Shown here piece after piece: positions 1-13,000 of a stretch of 64,000 nucleotides of DNA (the first letter of the stretch is position 1; every line of letters begins with the position of its first letter). This stretch comes from Symbiodinium natans (lineage: Eukaryota; Sar; Dinophyceae; Suessiales; Symbiodiniaceae), in the NCBI GenBank assembly GCA_905221605.1, contig CAJNDS010000005.1:62001-126000 (forward strand), read 5' to 3'. The translations under genes and the position numbers were made by a program. The notes beneath the pieces were generated by a model. The model searched no databases and had not been told where the DNA came from. It saw only the letters and a list, made by a program, of their open reading frames with translations.

Positions 1-67
1 GCTGCCAGAAGCTGCCGTTTTTCTGTGGGAGCTAACGTGTGCATCACGTGAAAACACTGCGAGAAAG

Positions 68-1016
68 GTGACGAAGGATGGAGTAACTGTTGCCAAAGCC
101 ATCGCAGTGGCCCCAGCATGCCAAGACACTGGCTTCATTTTGTGTTGTGCTCTGCGATCTGTTTCCTAGGAATTCAAGAACAAGCTCGTGAACGTGGGGG
201 CTTCGCTCATCAAGCAGGCTTTCTTCCGGCTCTCATGCTGCGGTGCTGCGGAAACGATTCCAGGTATTTGGTTGTGCTTCGCAGGTTGCTTCCAAGACAA
301 ATGACCTTGCTGGTGATGGCACCACAACGTGCCGATCTCGGCTCTTGCTCACGATCTCGAAACAGATGTTTCAAGATGACCCCTCGCACAAAGCAGCGAT
401 GCTAAGCATTCGAGGTCGACAGTGCTGGCCCGTGCAATCTTCCGAGAAGGAACTAAAGCGGCTCTGGCCTTAGCAGCCTGGGAAGGAGAGAGCCTGCAGA
501 GTCCTGCAGCCTTGCGCCAATGCCAAGGTCGTTGCAGGCATGAACCCAATGGCACGGAGCTCGTTGTTGCCACGCGTCTAGTATGTATTCGTATGCGTCA
601 TCCCTGAGAATGTAGTCTCCAAGGACGTGAAAAGAGGAATTGATGCTTCTGTGAAGATTGTGCTGGAGGAGACTGTTTGCGATGCTTGCTATGTGCTCGT
701 GCAAGGATCTTTCAGTGACGTTCAGGACTTAGAAAAGCGCGCGACGGAGATCTCCTCGCCCAAGGAGATAGCGCAGGCAGATTCAAATTCAAGACCCAAC
801 TTCCTACCGAAGAAGGCCTTGCCGTGCTCCTTCAGGTAGCCACAATTTCTGCGAACGGAGATGTCTTGCTTGCTAAATTGGAGCTGGATGTGGGTCTCAG
901 TTTCACATTGCTGAGGGATCTTTGCGTTGCTTTGGTCATGGCTGTGGCAAGCCGCCCCAGCATGCCAGGAGATTATCGGCAAGATGGTCGCCGATGCTTT
1001 TGAGAAAGTTGGCAAG
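68..1016 (+). CDS. HSP60: HSP60 exon cluster 1: equatorial domain with ATP-binding loop
   Basis: Exons read at 68-103 ([12 protein letters not shown]), 170-217 ([12 protein letters not shown]), 285-328 ([10 protein letters not shown], the ATP-binding GDGTT loop of all group I chaperonins), 415-460 ([14 protein letters not shown]), 528-551 (VVAGMNPM), 624-668 ([13 protein letters not shown]), 726-776 ([16 protein letters not shown]), 836-862 (VATISANGD) and 969-1016 ([13 protein letters not shown]). Introns here are only about 40-110 bases. Donors are GC except GT after 328 and 862 and GA after 668. A few residues expected between the first two exons (ELED in relatives) are not found and may sit in a very small exon. 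Confidence 0.94.
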
Positions 1017-4000
1017 GCCAGAGACAGTTTTAGCATCTTGGTAACTGCGCCTCTTGCAGCTTGTAGTTTGCTCATGGAGACGAGTGTGACAACGCGGAAT
1101 GTCTAGAGAAGACTTTTGGATACCAAGCTGCAACCGCAGTCGCTCCGGCTCAAGCTGAGTCGGCCCCTTGAGAGCTCGGGCCATGTCCCTTTGGAGCTCT
1201 TCCGCCCGTTGTGCCAAAAGGGCAGCGCAGGACTGACGGTACCTTCGCGGTTTAGGGTTTAGGGTTTAGGGTTTAGGGTGTGCAAGCAGTCCTGCAGGAG
1301 CGATTGCCAACAATACGTGAGGATGAGTGTCAAGACTTGGAGCATGAGGCGAACCAGGTGCTGGCTCATGATTGAGGGGCTGGGATGAGAAACTTATATT
1401 TTCAGAGTATGTGAGCACGGGACCAGAGCGAGGGGAAGCGTGTCAGGGAGGTCGTGGGTGCTTTCGTCGCTCTTGATGATTGCACCCTCAGGGTTTCTAA
1501 GCAGTGGAAAGTAAGAAAGGCTTTCTGTTGGTTGGATTCGCGAGAGTAAGGTCCCCTAAGCTTGGTAAAGCCCAAGAGGGTGGCGAACGAGAGAAAGGAC
1601 CCCAGAAACTTTGCGGGAGATTTTATGGATTCGATGTGGGGTTTTAAAGGTGTCCTGAGGGCGGTGTCTGGGGTCTTTTGTGCCAGCCTGAGGTTGTTGA
1701 GGTCCGCGAGGTTGTGATGAGCTGGGCAACAAACAGACTTTTCGCTTCATCTGAAGCTGTGGTCAGGGTTTTTGATCTCAGATTCGGGCATGAATGAGGT
1801 CTTAAAAGCTCGACTAGAATAAAGCAGGTGGGATGGATGGATTGCAGGGTTTCAAGGGCGGATTCATTCATGGACCCAGGGCGGTGACTTGACATGTAAT
1901 CTGTGAGCGAGCCAGGGTCTTATATAGAGGGGTCGGAACTGTCTGCATGTGAGAAGACCAGGGACCGAGGTTGGATACTTTTTTTGAATCGATGGCTGTC
2001 ACGATGGCTACCCGACAGCATGCAGGTCCGGCATCAGCTTGCCGAATCCTTCGGGGACCTCCTTCGTCCCTTGCCGTGCAACCATTGACTGAGCTGCAGC
2101 AATGAACGGACCTTGCAGTTCCGACTTGCTTTTTGTTTTGTGACAGCAATCTGGAATGGCGAAATGGACACCTTTCTTTGACCATTCGAGGTGGTGAGCC
2201 AGAGCCAGACAGGGCAAGTGATCTCATCAGGTTCTTGAAGGCTGGGTGCAGCATGTGCTATCTGGGCATTGCAATGCCATCAGCTTGCAATGCAGTCCAT
2301 GCTGTTTGTTTGTTTCCACTACTGGGAAGAACGCAATAGATGAGAGCCTGATACGAAACGATGCATGCCTGTGCCCATGTGCAAGCCCACTTGATAAAGA
2401 CGGGACGTTGCGGGGGATGCGCGTGTCCACGCGCATGTGCCGGACACTGTCGTGTTTAGCTCGCACAGGAGAGAGTTGAACACATCGGCGCATGGGCCTG
2501 CTTTTGGGGAGTCGCTGCCATCAGAAAAGGAGATAGGATCCGATAGTATAGAGAATCCATGGGCCTCAGCGCCTCCTGACCCATGCCGACCCTGCGTGTG
2601 GTGACAGGGTTCAGGTAGTGGATCCAAACATGCCTTTCCCACACGCATCCGGGGAGAGGGGCGGTGTAAGGTCCCCGCAAGGAATCGCTAGAGAGGGCAA
2701 TGCAAGCTTAGGTCCTCTATGTGTCTCTGTATATGTCTCTCAACCCAGGTTCAGGATCAGCTTGTCTAGGAACAAGCTGCGTGCCGCCCAAACATCTTCA
2801 CATTTGCCCTGGACGATGATGGACACAAAATGCCTTTCCTCCTTACACGCTTGGAATATGTTTGAACATTTTAATGAGGTGGCGAAATGAGCGAGAACTC
2901 AATTTTCAACGAGAGGAGACGCGCACGGCAGTTTCTGCATGCATATGTGGCACAGTGTGGCACAATGTGGCACAGCTCAGCAAGAAGTACAGCAAAGAGA
3001 GTGGTGGACCTCTGTCAGGCAGCTGACCAACATGGGCGGAAGGAAGCTCTTTCTTTCCTGGCGCCTGCGCTGCCTTCCCTGGCAAAGACCCAGCAAGGTG
3101 TCGTTCGTGCTGCCATCGAGGTGGCCACGAGCTCCGTGTCCCGGCCACACTTGTTAGTCTGAGTTAGTCTATGTTAGTCTATGTTAGTCTATGTTAGTCT
3201 ATGTTCGTCTATGTTAGTCTATGTTAGTCTATGTTACAGTAGTCCATGTTAGTCTATGTTAGTCTGTCACCTATGGAGTGACACAACGTCGTGGGAATCG
3301 CGATCGTCAGGACAGGGCCATTTTGCTTTCATCCTTCCGCGGCTCAGTGCTGGACTTGTGCCAGTGCAAGTCAGGCCCCATGGCATCACATGTCCGAAGT
3401 GTGCATTCTATAAATGCTCGTGCCCTGTAGGTCATCAGATGCTCGTGCTGCTCATTGACTGCGTTCCGGTGTTCTCTTTGGGATTCATGGTTTGCGAGAT
3501 GATTCACAATTGCGATGCTTGGTCGCACCATGTCCCACCACTCCCGGAGCCAAAGCACATGAAAGGGCATGTGGCTACATGTGGTTCAATCAATTTTGAG
3601 TTGCTGGCTTTGTCTCTTGACTCCCATACCAGCCCTATCTGAATTCATAGCAGTGATTCAAAGCAGTGCGCCATCAACGAATCCTGTGCTAAGAAGCAGC
3701 TCTCGCAGCATCGCTATGCTTCACATGTGATGGAGCCTCTTGGCCTTTACTGTTTGTCGGGTACTGCCGAGCATGCAACTTCAGACTATTGGTCAGATCC
3801 GAGCAAGAACCTGTCTGCCAAAATGGGATGCAAGGGTGATGCTGTGAGAAAGGCTACTAGAGATTCTTTGCCAATTGTTGTAGTGACAGATATGTGCGAG
3901 CAGTCCATGTCTCTGCACTTTGTGAGATGAAATCGATCCGTCAATCTCCAGCTTGCAACACCCGAAACCGATGCTTTTGTTATTCTCGCTGCGCTACGCC

Positions 4001-7000
4001 AAGGTCGATGCTGCTGCATTTCCACCCCTCCCAGCTAGTGGAGATTTCCTTGAAAGTGGTGGAGGCATGTTTTTTTTTTTGTTTTCGTCTGGTTTTGTCT
4101 TGAGGTGGATGGAAGAAGTTTGGATGGATAGAACACGTGGGGTCGTGACCTTGAACAGCCCATGGGTCACGACTTGATGCAGAGTGTCTGCTACGTGTGT
4201 CGCTTCATGTTGCTTCCATGACCCGGTCGGTGGAAGCCAGACATCGAGTACGACAGGCGAGCACTTCATGTTGCAGCGAGATCTTGAGCATGCGGATACA
4301 CTTTGGACATTCATCTGGGGTCTCCGCTTCCAGCATCCCTGTCAAGTTCCAAGCCTCGTTTCCCCCGTGTCCTAAGCCAAACCACAGGCAGCTTTCAGCA
4401 TATGGGTGGGCACTCGGATTCCTTGACAGGTGGGCTCTTCATAGGAGTATTGGTGACTCGCGTATCGAACGACAAGGAAGCAGCTTCCATGAGCAGAGGG
4501 TGTATTGTTTCGTGCTGCTGTGAGCACGTCCCCCCCCCCCGGGGCGGAGACGACGCGGGTGCGCATTGACTTTGCTGGGCAAGGCCTCTCAGTCACTCTT
4601 ACTCACTCACACTCAGCATCCTGCCGGGAAGCGAGGAAACCTGCAGAGCAAATGATCTTCGTTTAGGATGGGGCCGCTCGAAGCAAGTGTGCTGCTGCAG
4701 TCCCAGCAGGTAGTCCTCCCTCCCCGAGTGGTGCATATCAGGCTCCAGGGTGTCATAGAAGTGTCCCTTGGGCGTGTGGTAAGGGTGGACTCAGTGATGC
4801 TCAGTGGTTTGTCGGCCAGTAAGGGTTTCGGTTCGTGGCTTCTAGTTTGGCAATGGCGGTTGAGTATTGCGTGGTTGATGCCTATCAGTGCAGGCAGCAC
4901 CGTCGCTAGCAAGAGATCCGCATGGAAGCCGTGTTCTTCAGACTTTGACCGAGCCACCAACACGGCACTCATTGCAGGTTATCCTGTGCTGTTGGATTTG
5001 CATGTGGCTGTCGTTTGTTTGTCATGATGGGCTTCGGTTACACATTTGCATTGTGGGAGATGATTTGGTTGTAGGTGCCGCTTTCTCCACGGCATGTCTT
5101 TCCAACCGGAGTGTGTTAGGTATGGGAGCCCTACTTGCCGCGAGCTACTGTTTCGGAAGCTGCTGCCCGAGATTGCAATGCTGACGAGACTCGTTCAAAT
5201 GGATAGTCGGAGAGTCGCAGTACTATAGTTTTGGCAATGGTTGTCATGGCCGAAGATGTTTCTAAGGATGCACCGCGCTGGGTCGCAAGTCCTACGAAAA
5301 GCATTGGAAACAAGTGATGTGAATCTACAGTCCAATTCCCAGTTGCATCAGTCGGGTTCGTCTGCTCCTTGCATAGGGTTGTGCCGTTACGCCGCTGGTG
5401 TGCCAGAACTGCCAGAACTCGCGTTGCTGAAAGGCACCTCATTGCTGAAGCGGTGCTGGAAGGAGTCCGGAACAAATCTGTTCAGGCTCCTGTACCGGCT
5501 GAGGGAGTTTCGATGCGTTTCGTGTCCATGCGTTTCGTGTCCATCAACAACTTACCACAGGTTGCCAATATTGCCTGCAGCCGCTGTGGGAGCACCATCC
5601 TCCAACAGATCTCCGCATGCAGAAGTCCTGTCGTTGACGAAATCCACAGCTGGCTTGCAGAGGCTTGCTTGGGCCCGATGTGTTGCTGGCCTTCTGCAGT
5701 GTGCGTGTCCACAAGTGGAATGTGTGATTGGTGCCGGTTCTCCAGGCGCTTCCTCAGCTGGAGAAGTCCAGATATGGCCGCCGGCTGGTGCATGCGTGAC
5801 CTGCCGTCCCCTTGCTGTTCACACCTCAGCCAGTACTTGTGATACTAGTGCTGAGCAATGAGCACGACCCAGCTTCGTCAGAGCAACTAAGGTACAGACA
5901 CTACGAGGGCCGGCTCTACTTAGTTTCCTTGTCGTCCTCGCTGCAGCTCGTCTGCAAGGACCCCGTTGCTTGATACCCAAAAGATGATGAGCTCTTAGAG
6001 CCCTAAGAGTCTCAAAAGAACCGCTCTTAGAGCCAAGGATTGAGATCGATTGGCACCAGAGGCTGCGAGGTTTTTGAGCGGTGAGCACGTGTAGCTTGGA
6101 CATGTGCACCCGTCAGGTGTCGTGACGTGACACCGGCCAAGAAATGTGAGTGAGCAGGAGTGCAGTGTACAGATCTTAAGCATGCATCCTGTCTCATGGC
6201 CTTTTCGTCTGGCTCACCTCCGAGTGGTGAAGCGACTCTGTCCGCCAGACTGTGAACACATCAGGCTTTCCCATCTGCACTTCTCGGTGAAGATCGGTTG
6301 TCGGGTCATTCTTCTGATCCTGCCTTGTGCTTGTTTGTGTCAATAGCGAAGGCGAAGTAATTCAGGTCAAGACGAGAGTCGCCGTAGGCACATGCCATCT
6401 CTGGAGGGGTGAGTGTTCCCCAAGACAAGAAATTCGTGTCCTTGGCTACCGTGTGGTTTCATGGCCTGGCAGTATGGTTTGAGAATGCTTGAGATAGGGT
6501 TGGGGAACGATGGCAAATCACTGGCGAAGCTGTGGCACCGTCGTGCACTGGAAGGCATTCTACAACTTAAATTTCTACCTTGAAGATAAGTACTAACAAG
6601 TTTCCAAACTTGCGAGCGTGTGCACACGGAGGTCATACAGCAAGAATCGCAGAGGCAGCCTCATATTTTGAGCGAGAGCTCTGCGATTCCTTCAGTTCGG
6701 AGTATTCCGTTAGCTTTGACTGCCTGGTGGGCAGCTCAGAGCTGATCAATCCACTCAGCCCACGAGCATTGATGACCATTGCAACCGTTGCGATTGTCGA
6801 GATCCCTGCAGAGTTTGGCGGGATTTGTGTTGCCTGTATCGAACAGAAGCAAGGCGGTTCAACGTTCAAGCCCGGTCAAATTGCCTCTAACTCGTATCAA
6901 GTAGCAACGGAAGGGGAGCACAGCGATGCAGCAGCAGGCTTTTGCCGGTTCAGGCCAAGCTGACCTCGATGTGCTGCGTGTACAGCGCCTTTTGTGTCCT

Positions 7001-10000
7001 CATGCTGCTACTGAAGCTTCTGGTGGCATGATGTGGCATGTACTTCCAGACTTGTGAGCAGTGAGCAGTAGCACCAGGGAGGGCCAAGCGTGGCACTGAT
7101 GGCGAGTAAGGACCTTGCCAGCAAGACCTGCAAAATCTTGAAGCTTCTGCAAGCACAAAACACCTGATCCCCTTCAGATGTAGAGAGAGTCATTGCTCGG
7201 TGCATCTTTGAAGACTCACAGAGTCAGCAGACTCAATCCGGAAAATGTCACACTTTGGGCATTGCACTTGCCGTGGCTTTTGCCAGGATGGCACCATCAC
7301 TGTGTCGGAGGGCAAAACGCTGGATCATGAGCTGGAGGACCGACACCGCTCTCTGATGCCGACGTGAAGATCTCGGGGCCTTTCGGCAGGTTGTGGAAGG
7401 CATGAAGTTCGACCGCGGCTACATTTCCCCGTACTTTGTGACAGATACAAAGGCGCGGACACGGCCTGCCAACAAGCAGTGCTAGTAAATCCTTCGGATG
7501 GACACCGCAGAGCAGGAGAAAGCAAGACATTTCCTCACAGATCCTGACATTTATGATGCTGGGGCACCTCACATTCAACCTGTCGATCCCTGATGCAGAC
7601 CCTCTGAAATACCTGCAGTGCCCACCCCCCAGAAAATCGCCGAGTATCTCAGGAGCTGTCCGACAGTCCTGCTCAATATCCCTTGAGCGCCCACCCCGCA
7701 ACGAGTCTCGCCAAGTCTCCGGGGCGCCCCGAATCCCCATAAAACTCCCTGTAGTGTCCAATCCCACACTGTAGCGATGGAGGCCCTGGCAGTGGTTAAA
7801 AGCAGAATCCTGGGGCGAATTAGCTCCCACATCGGTGAGCTGTAGGGGATGATCGAAGTGTGTAAAAGTATTTTTTCCTTCGGAATGTCGGAGTCTGGAA
7901 GGCGCAAAAATGTGCCCTAGCAGACCCACTTGTTCTCATCTACGACAAGAAGATCTCGTCAGCCTCGGCCTTGTCGGCCTCAATTCCATGCCGGGATCAT
8001 GCACGCAAACGCAATGCACACAATGCGCGTGTGGATCGGCTTGCGGTGCAAGGTTCAGAGCATCCTCCCCGTTTTGGAGCACACCATGAAGGCTCGAGGA
8101 TCATCTTCGAACCTGGTCTTGCTGTCGTGATCCTTCTGGGCCGTGCTGGCATTTCGCGCATATATGTGTCGTCATAGGCAAGTGATCAAGCAGCTCGATT
8201 GCCCAAGTGCTGTGACATCAAGTGAGTGCCTCCCTCTCAAGCTGGTGCCTGTTGAGCTGCGGCCTCCCAGTTGAGAGCCAACCGGATTCAATCATCGCGC
8301 GTCCTATGTGGTCCTCGCTAGCCGGACAGGAGGGAAATTAGCATGAAGCGGGTGTGTGTGAAGAACGGCAGGCACAAAAACCTCTACTCATCATTGCGGA
8401 GGACGTTGAACAGGAGGCTGACACAGAGCTCATAGAAATTGTTAGTGAAGTGCAGACCATGATGACACCATGCTTTCACGATGACGGATGGCGGAGAGTT
8501 TTCCGAGACATGACGTACAACGGTGCTTCTGCGGTTTCAGTCGTTGGCAGGCCTTGGCAACCTTGGTGGTGAATAAGCTGCGTGGAGGATTGCAGGTATG
8601 CGCTGTCAAGGCAGGATGTGCCACTCTGCATAGCCAATGCTGGCAGTACTAAAATCATGCACCAGTGGTCAGTGACGCGGCGGTTTCAGTCTTAACCCAT
8701 GTTGGCTTCAAATGGTATTCCTTGTGACGTGCCTTGTGGGCTTCATCGCCCTCAGGCACCCGGCTTCGGTGACCATCGGAAGGCCATGTTGCAGGCAAGT
8801 TGCACTTCGGCAAGTAGGTGGAAATGTGCTTTGCACGCTCGATTATGAAGCGAGTGTGTAGCGCAGGCTCGGTTTGAGAGTGCAGGTCTGCATGTTCTGA
8901 GGCTACTAGGGTCTGAAAGGCTGCGTCGAGAATTCAAATTCGTCAAAGTCTTCGTACGCAGGATTCAGGTTCGTTGTTTGAGGAGTTAAGAACATGCGTT
9001 GTGCAATGCAGCTGGATGTTCTCACCTGCGCGCGGCAGTATGACCCCAGACCCAAAGCAAAGACGAGCTTGCAATCTCTTGCAAGAGATGCCTCTCAGCG
9101 TGTTGAATCTGAACAGTCGTTCCATGCGAGGACCTGTCTGTGCTCACAGGGGCAGAGCTTATCAGTGAGGCCTTCGCCCAATTTGCTCAGCTCAGTCGTG
9201 ACGACCATGAGAATCTTTTCGTGTTCCCTGCCAGGACACCGGCCGCAAGCTGGACGAGACCTTCGATGCGACTGTGCTCGGCACCGCCAAATCCATCACA
9301 GTCACGAAGGTCCTGGCTGTCCAAGACATTTCAAGGCTCGAGATGAAAGCTGTGCTGCTCATTCTGAGAACGTTTTCAGGATGACACCATCATTCTTGAT
9401 GGTGCTGGCGAACAGGCCTTGAGCACCATTCTCTGAAGTGTAAGGACGCGAAAAGCAAAGCGGAATGTGAGCCAAGAAGCTCAGAATCATGTCGAGGGAT
9501 GCGCTGAAGGCCGATATCCAGTCTCGCTGCGAGCAGATCCAGGCGGCCATCGAGGCAGGCACTTCAAGCCCATGATGACCAAGATTGGTGTCTTGTAGGT
9601 CCTGGGTCCGACGTTTTTGCCGGTCGCGTGCATGTGTCAGCGTCCGGTCTGAAAGATCATTCCTTCCTGGGCTGTGTTGGGTGGTATAAACCGTTGGTTC
9701 CCATGCTTCTTGTACGCTTCCGGAGAGCATGTTTCCCTTAACGACCAGCGCCAGACATCACAGGGCAGATGTGCTTCTCGGCGGCTTGAGATGCTTCTGC
9801 ACCCGAAGCAGAAATGTATTCGTAGGCCCATCAGGCCCACGAGTGGGCTCGCAGCCCCAAGTTCTTGCCTTTTCGTGTGTATCCCACCACCTTCGACCTG
9901 GTTTGCGCATGTGCCGGGGCGCAAGGCATGTTCGGGGGATTGATGGCCGCCGGCCCAGTGCAGGCTCACTGCATTTGCGGCCGCCGCATCAGGGGCCAGA

Positions 10001-13000
10001 GGTATTGAGTAGGAGGGCGACCTCGAAGAAGCGATAGGAAGACAGATTGGAAGGCGGCGAAGCTACTTTGTGAAGCCGCATTGGGCGAAGACGCTTTGCG
10101 ATGCCTCACTAGAGTCACTAGGGGGAGAATTTCAGTGCGAAATCGCATTGGGCAGGCGAGAGGCTTGCGATCAACACCACGCTACAGGTTTTCATTTCAG
10201 TGATGCCACTGTGCCGAATCATGCTACACGTCGCAGCGGCTGCCGTTCCCACGGCGACTGCGATGGAAATCTTACAACCCAAGAGCCAACAGTCATCTCT
10301 GCCGACCCTCTCCTGACAACTGGTTGTCGAAGCCGTTCAAACCGCCAAAGCGTGAAGGCCAAATCCCAAGCCATGAAGCCCCGACAAGTAAGCCAAAGCC
10401 GGCCTCAAGCTCCAAACTGGCTTGCGGCCAGCGGAGCATTATGCGGCATCAGCCAACATAGACCGACTACATGGAGTCGCGGCGTGGGGTCGCCAAACAC
10501 CGCTGGCGTGCTCGATTGCATCTTTGGTTCAGTGGGAAAGACGTTTTGCTCTCGTCACTCATGCACTGACTACCGTGGGACGCGATGTTTGTTTCGTTGT
10601 ATGGACGTGGTCCACGTGGTCCACATGTTGACTGCTGCGTCACGTTGTCAGGTTACTTCTTCAGAGTATGAGAAGGACAAGTGTTCAGCTCAGGGCATCG
10701 TGCACAGGTTGGAGAACAACTGAAGCGTGGGGGCATCCTTCTTAGGCTTAAGGAGCGCCTCGCCAAGTTGTCCGGTGGTGTGGCTGTCATCAAGGTGCCA
10801 TACGAGCTAAAGACATATTCCACTGAGGGAGTTGGAAAGAGACTGGCAGGTAAAGTCGGTAAAGTAGCTTGAGTTTGCACTTCTGTACTCAGGTTGGCGG
10901 CGCATCTGAAGTGGAGGTGTCGGAAGTGAAGGCGCAGCAGAGACTTCTCCTCCGCGGAACGCATGCATTGTTGTCAAAGTGCAGGACAGATTGAACGACG
11001 CGCTGAATGCCACAAAAGCAGCCGTGGAGGAGGGCATCGTGCGGGGAGCTGAGGAAGCTGACGGCACGTGACGAAGTCTCGGAAGGAGACGTGAACCATG
11101 CGTGAGCTAGCGGCAGCTAGCGGCCGAGGCCGGGTGGAGGGACTGCCCTCCTGTATGCCTCGAAGAAGCTGGAGGAGCTTTTCGTAAGCTTGTTGTGCGC
11201 CCTCTGCGGCTGAGCTTTGAGCCCCAAATTTCCGACGCATCGCCTTGCTGTGTTTTTTGCAGAAGGTGTGTTTTTGCGAAATGCGTTGCTGCAGTCCCTG
11301 GAGCTCGGGGGCTTCGACCGCAACGTGGGCCGTGACATCGTGCGCCAGGCCTTGCAGGTCGCAGAGCCGCAAGGTATTGCAAGGTTTCAGGGAATTTCAG
11401 GGCGCTCAAGATTTTGCCACCTTTTTCCTGCTCCGATTTTCGTTCTGTTCCGAGGTTCCTCTCATGTCCATCGTGCAAAATGCAGGCAAGGAAGGCAAGG
11501 CCCCGTGTGTGCGCTCTTGCTATGGTTTGCGTGTGTATGTCTGTGTATATAAGTATATATGTAGATATAAAGACATGTGTGCATATAGTTGTGTTCGAGC
11601 CAGTTCTTTCAGTGGCCTTCTTGAGCTACATTCGACGTTTTTGTAAAGGCAGAGTCCCGTACATTTTCGCAGCTTGCATTTATGCTTTTATGATTCCTCG
11701 GAGGGCACACTGATTTGAGACCAGCTTGGAAGGGGATGGCAGAATATTTGCCATTGCTGGAGGGGGCCCTGGTGTGCTGGAAATGGTGGAGGTGGATGAG
11801 GCCGTGATGTGAGTAGCTCCGGGTGTGCACAGGTCGGGGTGGGCACTTAGTATCTGCAGAGGGATCTGTGGAGAAGCGTGTTCGCCGTTTTTGGCACTCG
11901 ACTGGTGCACTGCCCTGAGCGGAGGTGACGGTGTTTGCTTGGCTTAGTACCCTGAAGGGTGACCTTTGGGGGAAGAGCTTGGCTGAGCGAAGTTATCGCG
12001 AGGATGGCAACCTGTCTGGCCCTTATGCCGGCCCGCCGGGCAGTACTCTGCTCGATGGGTGCAGGTGGCGGGTCTGCCTAGTGGTCGCTTTGTTTGGAGC
12101 AAACACGCCCTCACGCTCAACTGGGCCTTTTCGTTCGTCATCGCGTCGTGGTTGCGTGCTGTTGGCTGTTGCTGTTTGTCGTTGCGTTGTGTTGTTGTGG
12201 CTGACACTTTAAGCCTTCGCGCTGGAGGTGTCGCCAATTTGTTAGGCCAGGCATGCGTCTTCGGCCCGACGCATGCCTCGGTCGATGCTCACTCACTCAC
12301 TCACTCACTCACGCTTTTATGATTCTTCGTGTCGTATGTTCGTGGTTAACAGCATTACTTGTTCAGATTGAGCAAATTTGTTCTTTGTTGCTTTCGTTCA
12401 GGGTGTGGGGGACCTGTCTTTACAGGGTTGAGCACGTCATCAACGACGCTAGGTGACTTCAAAAGCAAAAGATGCACTTGAGTGCTGTGCACACCGCTGG
12501 TGAGCTCATTGACGTCCGTGACAACCGGTGATGAAGTCGAGTGCCAACATGGTCTAGCACGGAAATGGATGCCCGAATCCTGAAGGCGGACTTGCTCTCC
12601 CCAAAAACCAGTCAAAATACTCAAACCAGGCTCATGTTCTCAGTTCTCTGTTCACAGTGGCAGAGCCGATGGGGCAGGCTCATGCGTACCTACCTGCCCC
12701 TTCTCCTACTGCTCGTTCTGGTACATGGCCTTGTTATGTTCTACGTATCTCGTCTGCTTGCTGTGCTCTCATGATTATGCACCAGGCCAAAGTCTGCCAC
12801 CGTCATGGTCTCGTCTAGTTTGAGGCTATCGCTTCACAGGTGCATTCTCTTGAAATTGTTCCTCCCATCGCCCTAGCTTATAGCACATTCAGACTTGCGA
12901 GAATCCTTACCTGTGTTTTTTTTTTGGCATGTCTTCCGGTGAAACGCGTGATCCTTTTTGCAGCGTGTTATGCTGTAGCGATTTCCCATGGCTTACCTCT

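Larger units (their letters stand above)
1017..7286 (+). other. 6.3-kb HSP60 intron
   Basis: It joins the VGK exon (ends 1016) to the DGTITV exon (starts 7287). The donor is GC (gccaga) and the acceptor is ttttgccag. Reading both strands I found no convincing gene inside it; open frames of 60-200 codons are present but lack family or codon signals and overlap each other. It carries a four-copy TTTAGGG tract at 1251-1278, a 10-bp tandem repeat at 3152-3265 and a C10 run near 4531-4540. It is very long compared with the 40-110-base introns beside it. Confidence 0.85.

Noticed and set aside
7297-7929. Minus-strand ORF of 210 codons
   Set aside because: It lies antisense over three certain HSP60 exons (7287-7337, 7390-7452, 7902-7961) and has no family resemblance; a shadow frame.
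11728-11812. Segment reading [20 protein letters not shown] between HSP60 exons
   Set aside because: It does not match HSP60 and lies in an intron where flanking exons already join across a split Gly codon.
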